Origin: Fragilariopsis cylindrus CCMP1102 | Taxonomy: Eukaryota > Bacillariophyta > Bacillariophyceae > Bacillariales > Bacillariaceae | DNA length: 64,000 nt | NCBI GenBank assembly: GCA_900095095.1 | Contig: FMBT01000350.1 | Coordinates: 186,001-250,000 of the forward strand | Direction: 5' to 3' | Notes under the pieces: generated by a model | The model's database searches: none | What the model saw: only the letters and a program-made list of their open reading frames with translations | What the model was told of the DNA's origin: nothing | In this document: positions 55,124 to 64,000 of the stretch, in pieces | How the letters are laid out: each line of letters opens with the position of its first letter | Position numbering within the stretch: position 1 is the first letter of the stretch | Position numbers and translations under genes: made by a program

Positions 55124-57851
55124 ATGATATTGTTATCTCCATCCACGGACGAAGCTGAATCTACAATGGTTGCTACTAATGATGACGACGCTATATGCGA
55201 ACAGAATGATACACAAGCGAACGAACCATCGGCAAAAGAGGATCTAAATCTGGAAAAGAAAGCAAATACTCCTACTAAGCCCGCGTGGTCTTCTTTATCT
55301 ACCGGTACCGGTAATACTACCGAGAAACAACAGCAGCCATCCGTCATTAGTTTTGCGGATATCATGAACGATCAAAGCGATGATCGCAACGCAGCTCGCG
55401 TCGTCGACGACAATGTAACATTGTCATTAGCACAGATCCAAGCCGAACAAGAACGAATCTTCGCGTCACTGTCACAACCTGAAAAACAACAACAACAACA
55501 ACAACAACAAGTGTCATCGACAAACATACATAATAATACTGATGCTGATACTGGTAACACAGTAATAGCTCATAGCGACGAAGAAGAACTTCGATTGATT
55601 GAGATGGTGATGCGACAATCCTTATTGGAATCCAACAACAACAACGACAGCACCAATAATAACGATGATACCGAAGACATTAAACCGCCATACGTCGAGC
55701 AGGATAATTTTCACTACGACAAAATCCCGCTGCTTCTGTCTGTGCCGACGATAGTAAACCGTCATCCGGCGAGCAGGACAATTTGGCTACGACAAAAAGG
55801 CCGCTGTTTCTGTCTGTGCTGAAGACAGTAAACCTCCATACGTCGATCAGGACAATTTTTGCTACGACAAAAATCCCGCTGCTTATGTCTGTGCTGAAGA
55901 CGGTAAACAGCCATACGTCGATCAGGACAATTTTGACTACGATAAAAAGCCCGCTGCTTCTGCTTCTGCTTCTGCTCTTAATACAAATGACGACAACAAC
56001 AACGCTGGTGTTGCTGATGCTTCTACTAGTACTGTTACAACATCGGCTACCGCATCAGCAGCTGCAGGTATATCTAACGCCGAAGACGAAGAAAATGAAA
56101 TGATCAAAGCTGCAATTCGAGAAGCAGATGCGAAAGAACGACGAGACGCTTTTGACTGCGACAAAAAGCCCGCTGCTGCTTATAATACAAATGACGACGA
56201 CAACAACACCGCATCAGTAGCTACAGGCACGTCTAACGCCGAAGATGAAATTAAAGAAATGGTCGAAGCTGCAATACGAGAAGCAGATACAAAAGAACGG
56301 CAAGACGATGAATCCGAATCACTCCGATTGGTAATGCAACTACAACAGGAAGAACTTACGATGGCTCGTCAACAACAACAACGGCATCAACAAGCAACCG
56401 CTGTCACAGGACATGTCCAGACCATGACACGAGCAGCATTCGAAGCCGAAAGAGAGGGTGCTAAGAACGTCGCTTCTTATCACTTGGATAATTACGAGGC
56501 GTATGAAAATGAAAGAGACACTGGCTTTCGAATGAATTCAGAACAGCAGCAGCAGCAACCACTAGGATGGTACCGACGTGATCGCAATACGATAGTTGGA
56601 CCTGATAACGAAGTGCGAACTAAACACGACACGAAAGTTCAGGGCCAAACGAATGCAACGTTTTTGGATCTGGACGTCGTCGATGCTGATACTGGACGTC
56701 GTGCACATATTGGTAATACTGCCTTCAATTCATTTCGGAAAACCATTGCTGATCATGCTAAAGGTGGTCAACGCAGCACAACAAAGGGTGTTGCAACCCA
56801 TGGAACGGGAAGAGCTGGTTCGGACGCTGATGCTACCAAGGGTGGGGCCATGGATCAGCATGTGCGATTACATATCTCAAGAGCAATCAACACTGGCCTA
56901 ATTGAACGTTGCAACGGAGCCGTGAAACAGGGCAAGGAGGCCATTGTCTACCACGCAGATGGGGGTAAAAATAATAGTAGTAACACCATTCTAGAAGATG
57001 GCAAAGATGGCGACGACTGGGATAAGAAAGCGGCGGCGACGACGATGGCGACCAATGACAATGTCGGATTTGATGTTGCTATCAAAGTGTTCAAACGAAT
57101 CAAAGAGTTCAGAGGAAGAGGTGAATACGTCGATGGCGACCCACGTTATGCTGGTCGACCATTTCGGAGCCTGTCAGATCGGCAACAATTGGAGGTCTGG
57201 ACCGAAAAGGAATATCGAAACTTAGTACGGGCACATCGTTCGAAAGTTCCAGTGCCAAATCCAATTTATTACAAAGATAATGTGATCTTTATGAGATTCC
57301 TTGGCGAGAATGGGTGGCCAGCTCCACAGATTCGTGAAATTCAATTGCGAAAGGGTTCCTCTAAGTGGCATGTATTGTACGAGCAAGTGATGGAATCTGT
57401 CGCGAAGTTATTTCAAGATGCACGCTTAGTTCATGGAGATCTTAGCGAATATAATATTTTAGTTGCACCTCACTCTCAAGTGGACCACTGTGCTACTAGT
57501 GTTCGTCATCTACGCTTCCTTGATGATGTTGAAGAAAAGATGGCAGCAGAGAATAATAACGAAAATAAGGACTCATCCAACAACAAGGAAGATTTACAGA
57601 CGGTTTTAATTGATTTTGGTCAATCTGTGGAAGTGCGACACCCGAAAGCACAAGAATTGCTAAGAAGGGATCTGCAACGAGTTAATGAATTCTTCACGAA
57701 GCAAGGTGTAACGAAGACGATGGGTATCGAAGCAGCTATGGCGTTTGTGATTGGCAATAGCACCTTCCTAAATATCGAAAACATGAATATGCCAGCACAA
57801 TCTCTGGGGTACGACACGAATGAATCATCTCAAGAGATTGGCAGCGGTTAA
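55124..57851 (+). CDS. RIO-family atypical protein kinase, RIO1/RIO3-like, with repeat-rich N-terminus
   Basis: RIO kinases act in 40S ribosome maturation. The kinase domain shows GAVKQGKEAIVYHA (flexible P-loop), DVAIKVFKRIKEF (ATP-anchoring Lys), WTEKEYRNLVRA, the hinge region IFMRFLGENGWPAPQ, the catalytic loop LVHGDLSEYNILV and LIDFGQSVEVRHPKA. The metal loop reads DFGQS, where RIO1 and RIO3 usually have DVSQS. A loop of 45 Asn/Lys/Asp-rich residues precedes it. The N-terminal 350 residues are polar, with Gln runs, three to four copies of a 23-residue repeat (PYVDQDNFxYDKxPAA, about 55680-55965) and three acidic helices resembling ubiquitin-interacting motifs. One-base slips occur within the repeats at A and T runs near 55725, 55787 and 55960. 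RIO3 seems slightly likelier than RIO1 because of the long N-terminus and AIKVFK. Confidence 0.8.
55683..55965 (+). repeat. imperfect 69-bp coding tandem repeat in the RIO kinase gene
   Basis: Units share CATACGTCGA, CAGGACAATTT, TACGACAAAAA and CCGCTGCTT. Comparing units shows differing lengths of the A and T runs, which is what shifts the frame. Confidence 0.8.
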
Positions 57852-58092
57852 AGAGGCATACTACAAGCGAAAATAGAAACAAAAAGTAGATAGCGAGGTA
57901 ACACAGTATAATCTTATCTTACAAAATTTCTTCGCGCAATATCGAACGGAACTTCTTATTACATTTGCTTTTATTTTATTATGTAGCTTGTTTTCAATAA
58001 AATACCCCAATGCCGTAGTATTTATAAATTAATTGTTCTTTCGTTTTAGCGTTGCACATATCTCTACTAGATATGGAAACTGTCCCTTCCTA

Positions 58093-58605
58093 TTATAGTC
58101 TTGGTACGATGTTGAAAGAACATTGCTCATATGTAGTACAGCATATATCTTGACATTCAGAAAGACAATCCATTTTCGATCTAGAATAACCATCTGTACC
58201 AGGAGCAATTTGGCATTGAGTTTTACAGTCAGATATTGATCTTAAAAAGTTTGGATCCTTTCTTGTACCTTTTGTATCGCCATCCGACTTTTTCTTTGCT
58301 TCTGTTCCTGGAATTTGTGGAGTTTTTCCTGAAATATATTTTGTTGCATCAGCAGCAAAAGCTGCTGGAACGGTTGCTGTGGCTGCCCCCATCAAACATA
58401 CATTCATAGCGGCAACATTTAAGAATCGACGACGGCTATTATTATTATCATCATCATCCGAAGAAGGAGCACCACTGAACTGAACACTGGTTTTTTGATG
58501 AGAGCGATTCTTCATAGAGAAAAGTTGAGGAGACCAAGCCGAAATAACAGATACTGATACTATGATGGTGAGCAGCTGAGCCGACTTGAATATTAGTAGC
58601 GTCAT
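58093..58605 (-). CDS. small thylakoid-lumen Cys-rich protein
   Basis: 170 residues. The leader has a signal peptide (LLTIIVSVSVISAWSP, cleavage before W), a polar transit part, then a twin-arginine lumen signal (SRRRFLNVAAMNVCLMG) with cleavage at AAFA. The mature part is about 85 residues with seven Cys: SDCKTQCQ, DCLSECQDICCTTYEQC. KTPQIPGTEAKKK and RKDPNFLRSISDC look well conserved in type, but I cannot name the family. It may be a disulfide-bonded lumenal helper of photosynthesis. Confidence 0.7.
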   Translation of the reverse strand: MTLLIFKSAQLLTIIVSVSVISAWSPQLFSMKNRSHQKTSVQFSGAPSSDDDDNNNSRRRFLNVAAMNVCLMGAATATVPAAFAADATKYISGKTPQIPGTEAKKKSDGDTKGTRKDPNFLRSISDCKTQCQIAPGTDGYSRSKMDCLSECQDICCTTYEQCSFNIVPRL

Positions 58606-59121
58606 ATTCTTTATTGTATATCTTTTCTCTATATTCGTTTTGTTTGCTTCTGTTGTCTAACGTTGTGGGAGCTACTATGCATCGCCATTGTTGCATGTTT
58701 AGTTTAGCAAAACCTGTCAACATTTCATTTTGATGATGGATGGGTTACACGTGACTCACATAATCTACTACGTACGTACGTACATTAAATTATATATTAG
58801 TTCCCGTTTGCGCAATGAAATTGCGCGCGGATGACAGCACATACCGTATACCGATATTATTTATGAGCAGATGGCCTTCAATAACACTGTGACATCACAG
58901 ACATACAGGCTCACTATGGGCCCTTCGCATCGACTTTAATCACTTTTTTTAAAATTTTAAATAGAAATCTCTTCTTCGTCGTGTAATGACAAGAACTCGG
59001 ACAGTAGATCGTAGAAGTACATGTACCTTGTCCAAAGTTCCAAGCACAACCATCGATACGATCAGCAAAGCGAATAAATATCTCCCTTTCTGTAATTGCG
59101 TTTCTCGATTCGATTTCTTAT
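58606..59121. other. divergent promoter region
   Basis: About 515 bases. ACGTACGTACGT near 58770, TTGCGCAATGAAATTGCGCGC near 58808 (partly palindromic, TTGCGCAA and ATTGCGCG), otherwise nothing recognised. Confidence 0.45.
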
Positions 59122-62100
59122 ATGATGATGCAACAACCTCGTCAAAGAGATGGCGACGAAGCTAATCTCGCTCCTCGCGATGGTAATCATCATACTGGGC
59201 AACAGCAACATCAACAACTCAACGGATACAGGAATAATACTGGTGAAAGAATACCCCTGAATAGTAACAAAACAAACCAACAAAACCATTCTTACGGCGG
59301 CGTAGTAGACAAGGACGCAACTATGCCAAAATCGAATCTTACTGATCGATACTTCTGCACCTCAGCTCCGCAACAAAATAATTTACGAACTCATAATAAT
59401 GACGAAAAAGAAGATTACATTCATTACGCACCTCCATCACCACCACCACCACCACCACCACCAGACGAGTCGTCATCAAAACGAAGAAGAAGAAACGTAG
59501 TAATATGGAAAGAACAAACTAAGAATATTATTGCCATTTCTACTGCAGTTGTTGCGTTAGCCACATGCATCGTAGCATTGATGACTGGTTTATCTCACGA
59601 GATAGCACAATCTCGTAGAGATTGGAAGTCAGAGGATCAGAAACAAAATAATAATATTCCATATACAACGTCGCCAAATTTGTTTGATGAAGTTGGACGA
59701 TATATATTTCATGATTATGACATTCAAACTACATTCGCTGATTTTTTACCCGGTCTTGCTGGTATTTACGGCAAACCATTATTTACATTCTATGTCAATC
59801 GTGGACAGGCAATTGCATCATTCGGTGTCGAATCGAAGAATACACCCATTATGGAATTTTCAACCGCCAATACAGCATATCAAAATACACCTCTTGTTGG
59901 ATTTCGTACCTTCATTCAGGGACGACGGGGTGATGGGGGTGATAGTGGCGATAGTGATGATGATACAAATAAAGCTTTTGTTGTAGAACCCTTCAGTCCG
60001 CTTACAACGAATTATCCCGATATGGACCACCCTCCTACCAACCAACGAATACTATACAGTGGTGAAAATGAATTGCAAATTCAAGAGATCGATTATGAAA
60101 ATCACTTAGAAACCAACGTAACGTATTTTGTACTACCTGAAGAAGACTTCGGAGCTTTCGTTCGCAGGACGACTATTAGCAATACTCATCCTGAAGAGTC
60201 TGTGACTATATCTTTCCTTGATGGACTGGCAAGGATGCAACCAGCCGGAGGAGCAACTATCGGGGATTTGTTAAAAACTATGGGAAGGACACTCGAAGGA
60301 TTTATGGGTGTTTACTTCCCATATGAGGATATCATAACAATGCCCTTTTATCGATTATCTTCGAGCCCATTGGACTCTGATTTTATCCAAACCCAAGAAC
60401 GTGGTCATTACTGTGTTAGTATGAAGGACGACCCGAACGATGCTCTCCTTCCTATCGTCTACGATAGTTCTAGGGTTTTTGGTCAAGATACTACACTCCT
60501 GAGGCCCGTGGAACTATATAGCAAATCTATAAGGATATCGTAAATGGAGCTCAATACGGAAAAGCAAAAAACATCATCGTGTTTTGCTGCGGTTGAAGAT
60601 ACCACTCTTGAACCAGGAGAATCTATCACTATAACAACATACTTCGGTGCAGCAGATCACATTATGGATATTCCTGTCATCGTTCGGAGACTCCGTCAGG
60701 ATGGATTTGCCCTGTATAAGTTAACCAGAACCAGAGAGGTCCTTCGACAAATAACAGCAAGCGTTGAGACTACGACAGGTTCCGAAATATTCGATGCACA
60801 CGTTAGTCAGATGTTCCTCGATAATAGTCTGAGAGGAGGTATTCCTATCGTCCTTGGAGACGAAGACGACAATAACGGATTATTGACGGTAGACGAAGAC
60901 CCACGATTAAAGGTCTATCATGTATTTTCCCGCATTCATGGTGATTTGGAAAGAGATTTTAATGATTTTCTCCTTCCGTCAACTTTCTTTTCTCAAGGAC
61001 CAGGAAAGTTCAGTGATGTAGCGCAGAATCGCAGAAACGATGTTGTATTTAATCCCAAAATTGGATCGTTCAACATAAGAATGTTCCTGTCGTTCATTCA
61101 AGCAGACGGATATGAGCCACATTCTGTTGAAGCGGTTGTATTCACGATTGATGATAGGAAAATTTGTGACGAGATTGCTGTCAAAGCAGTTGGTTCTGCT
61201 GATGGTCACAGAGCACAGAGAGAAGCGCTAAGTGGGATTCTAAATGACGGACCATTCCGACCCGGTCAAGTTTTTACTCTTATGTTAGAACAAAATATAT
61301 TTTTGATTGTATCTACGCAAGAATTTATTGATATGGTAGCGGTTGCCGCAAGCTCTCATCCATTCGCCGTCTACAACGAGGGATATTGGGCGGACCACTG
61401 GACATACTACTTGGATATAATTGAATCCTATCTTACGATTTTTCCGGATGAAGAAGAGCGTGTGATGTTTGATGTGAAATTACCTTACTTTTTTTCTCCT
61501 GCCTCTGTGCAACCTAGAAGTAAAAAATACGTGAAAAACCTCTCATATGATGGAAAACACGAACATATTCAACAGCTTGACGCAACCGTTGATGATCAGT
61601 CTAAAAGAGACCACATGAACAAATTTATATCGAAGAATGTTGGGTGGTACAAAATAACAGCACACTGGCAACATGACGAGTCTGGAAATGTCTTTGAAAG
61701 CACAATATATGCGAAATTGTTCCTTCTGGTAACGTTAAAATTTGCAACAAGAGATGCGATGGGAATGGGAATTGAATATGAAGGGGGAAGACCTGGTTGG
61801 GATGATGCCAACAACGGAATACCCGGAATGCTAGGAAGTGGGATGCCAGAATCATTTGAATTGAAGGCGTTAATACAGTACCTCATACGTAGTGGAAAGA
61901 AACACTCTAGGGACTTCTCGGTTCCCCAAGAACTTTACCATTTATTTGACTCCATAAATGGAAATCTTACTCTTTAGAGGGCTATAATGACACCTCAGAA
62001 GCCCTGAGAGACGTACCTTTCGATTTATTTTCCTACTGGGATAAGGTTGCAACCGCTCGAGAGACGTACCGTGAGCAAACTAAGATATTGTTTTCAGGTA

Positions 62101-63146
62101 AGACTACGACAATAAATTCTGGTACAGCTGCTGAAAGTTTGGAACGATGGGAAAGGGAAATAGATAAAGGAATCGATAGGGCCATGTTGGTGGGAACAAA
62201 AGGTCGTGATGATGATGGAATTAGCGGGATTGTGCCAACTTATTTTTCATATACGGTATCGAAATGGAATAATACGAATGAGCACGACAAATATGGCCGC
62301 CCTTTGGTTATTCCATTGAATATGACTGTTAGTCATTTCCCCCTCTTTCTCGAGGGTCCCACGAGAATGATGGAGACTGTCAGTGCGATGGCTGCCAGAG
62401 ATATATATTTAAATGTTCGAAACTCTAGCTTATATGATAAGCATCTCGGCATGTATACAGTGAGTGCAAGTCTAGCTGACCAACCAATCGAAATGGGAAG
62501 GTCGATGGCATTTGCTCCAGGTTGGCTAGAAAATCAGTCTGTGTGGCTTCATATGTCATACAAATTTTACCTTCAACTACTTGAGCATCGTTTGTATGAT
62601 GACTTTTTTGATGAAGTTCGGAATGGCGGCCTTTTGCCGTTCATGGATCCCAAAATTTATGGTCGTTCGCTGACGCAATGCTCTTCTTTCATTGCATCGT
62701 CAGCATTTGAGGACCCAGATGTGAGAGGTAAAGGTTTCCTAGGACGATTGAGCGGATCTACGGCCGAGTTTCTAAGCATGTGGATATTGATGTTCATTGG
62801 TCCCGAGCCATTCTACATTAACAAGGAAACTGGGGAAATTCAAATGCAACTTTTACCGACTCTACCCTTCTGGCTTTTTCGTACACACGATGATACACTT
62901 ATGGGAGGCATGAATGGGATGGAACAGGATCATATACCTCGAATAAGCTTCAAATTGTTCTCATCGATCGATGTTCACTACCACAACAAGAATAAGACGG
63001 ACATAATGGGCATCCCGCCAAAGCGCTATAAAGTTGGACTAAGAGATGGAACCACATTTGAATATAATCAAACATTCATCCCCACAGATATGGCACAACA
63101 GATCCGGCGGGTGGTTCTAGTTGAATTTATTGAGGCCCACTTTTGA
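59122..63146 (+). CDS. very large membrane-anchored GH94/cellobiose-phosphorylase-like protein
   Basis: About 1,340 residues. A polar N-terminus with a Pro run (PPPPPPPP) precedes one membrane helix (IIAISTAVVALATCIVALMTG); the rest is probably extracellular or lumenal. The N-terminal ectodomain has FLPGLAGIYGKPLFTFYVNRGQAIASFGVE, MEFSTANTAYQNTPLVGFRTF, the middle EGYWADHWTYYLDIIESYL and YFFSPASVQPRSKKYV, the end SGSTAEFLSMWILMF and LLPTLPFWLF (long motifs abbreviated). Similar uncharacterised proteins in fungi and algae carry the label cellobiose phosphorylase. Activity and substrate are not established. The frame slips near 60532 (GG), 60572 (six As) and 61975 (TTT). With one base changed in each run the similarity is continuous, so the three open frames are one gene. 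Confidence 0.65.
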
Positions 63147-63728
63147 TTAAAAGATTTTATTAATCTCAAAAACGTCCTTTGATATAGAGCAATGTCGTTC
63201 GTTGGTCTTAATTTCCTCTATCTTGAAACTCTACATACATAATATGTTCTTCGGTGATTCTATGCCAGTTAATACGATTTGGCTGGGTTTTACAGGATTC
63301 TGGACGGTAGCGAGTTCAAAAACTCTGGATATATACGTTTGTTCCTCGACGCGACCCGACCTTTTTGATATTCCACTGATCGATTGCAAATTACTTTGAA
63401 TCGTGTTGTTAATAATAAGTCTAAGATTATTCAAATTCGCAAGCAGAAATAACTTCAAAGGTCGTCGGAATCTGCGAAAGAGCTCAAGAGATTCAGTTAT
63501 TATGATAAAAACCATCATGAATAGAATGAATCGGGTCCGTTGTACGACCTCTCACGATAAAATTGCATCGCTTTATCAGCATCTCCCAATCGCTAGTAAT
63601 GTGGATCAAATTGAAAAATGCAGTCCCAAAAATTGCACGAGCAGTCTTCTATGGTTATAAACATTTTTTTCATACTAAATTTTCTTTTACTATTCAGTAC
63701 TAAATGAAAAAATAAACAGTTTATCTAT
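63147..63728. other. 3' region of the GH94-like gene
   Basis: About 580 bases. Open frames at 63202-63399 and 63403-63660 show no recognisable domain and are treated as 3' UTR or chance. Confidence 0.4.
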
Positions 63729-63970
63729 CTACGGCATCTTTTTAAAATGATTTATTTCTATACTACTACTACTACTTGTGGCGTTTGTTCGAAGATATTT
63801 TTTTTGCTCGGCTTGTAATATTTCAAACGCTTGTTTGTTCAAATCAAACCACGCCATCCAACCGTCCATATCAGATTCAAGATGAGGTTCCTTTGAAACG
63901 AGACACGCGATAGTTAGCTCCTGCTCCTGCTCCTCCTCGTTATTGTCCGTGTTTGCTGTTGCTCATGAAT
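63729..63970 (-). CDS. C-terminal exon of an unidentified protein (partial)
   Basis: Read on the minus strand: an acidic start (DNNEEEQEQE), then SDMDGWMAWFDLNKQAFEILQAEQKKYLRT and a Ser run, ending KKMP before TAG at 63731-63729 (central motif MDGWMAWFDLNKQAFEIL). The helical, amphipathic middle looks like real coding sequence. A stop just upstream (near 63969) implies a splice site or a frame slip near there; the rest of the gene would lie beyond 64000. Confidence 0.35.
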
Positions 63971-64000
63971 GACATCGGTATTATATTATCATTATTTGTT

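Noticed and set aside
63202-63660. Two plus-strand frames after the GH94-like gene
   Set aside because: No similarity seen; more likely 3' UTR.

Overview
The window is nuclear DNA from a photosynthetic stramenopile, most likely a diatom. The evidence is AT-rich intergenic DNA; spliceosomal GT-AG introns of about 75-230 bp; many short low-complexity runs inside proteins (Asn, Ser, Gln, Thr, Asp); and several proteins with a signal peptide ending in an aromatic residue at the cleavage site, sometimes followed by a twin-arginine lumen signal. That is the bipartite presequence style of secondary plastids. A diatom-type DUF6824 protein and an expanded HSF-type factor fit as well. No prokaryotic operon, CRISPR, rRNA or confident tRNA gene was seen, and no autonomous transposon or virus-like element was recognised.

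Layout. 1-8 kb: the C-terminal part of an ECM29-like proteasome HEAT-repeat scaffold, then a CTP synthase with a plastid-style leader. 8-19 kb: an aldehyde-dehydrogenase-like protein, a membrane RING-H2 protein flanked by duplicated DNA, a small secreted protein, a thylakoid-lumen FKBP isomerase, a HTATSF1/CUS2-like splicing factor and a membrane-anchored metallophosphatase-like protein. 20-29 kb: a DUF6824 protein, a mitochondrial 2Fe-2S ferredoxin, a SANT-domain chromatin protein that looks like KNL2/M18BP1, and a heat-shock-factor-type DNA-binding protein. 29-33 kb: a secreted protein with six FAS1 domains, four of them in two near-identical 969-bp units. 33-47 kb: a small plastid-type membrane protein, a histidine phosphatase, a TMTC-like O-mannosyltransferase, a GT90 glycosyltransferase, an aldo-keto reductase, an unknown multipass membrane protein and a PRUNE-type DHH phosphatase. 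48-64 kb: an alpha/beta hydrolase, an ankyrin protein, a DUF7918-like protein, an unknown protein, a RIO kinase, a small lumenal Cys protein, a very large membrane-anchored GH94-like protein and the end of a further gene.

The genes are mostly unrelated housekeeping and secretory or plastid functions, as is normal for a nuclear chromosome. They do not form one pathway. Two loose themes appear: secretory or glycan proteins (TMTC, GT90, FAS1, GH94-like) and plastid-addressed proteins (CTP synthase, FKBP, aldo-keto reductase, PRUNE, the 58-kb lumen protein).

A dominant technical signal is that many conserved genes continue in a shifted frame exactly at short homopolymers. Where paralogous copies allow a check, the difference is one base in a run. 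I therefore treat most broken reading frames as uncorrected long-read assembly errors rather than pseudogenes. The most interesting biological observations are a pair of homologous introns inside the CTP synthase gene, the KNL2/M18BP1 candidate with three CENP-C-like motifs, the 969-bp FAS1 duplication, and an aldehyde dehydrogenase fold that keeps its cysteine but has serine where the general-base glutamate should be.
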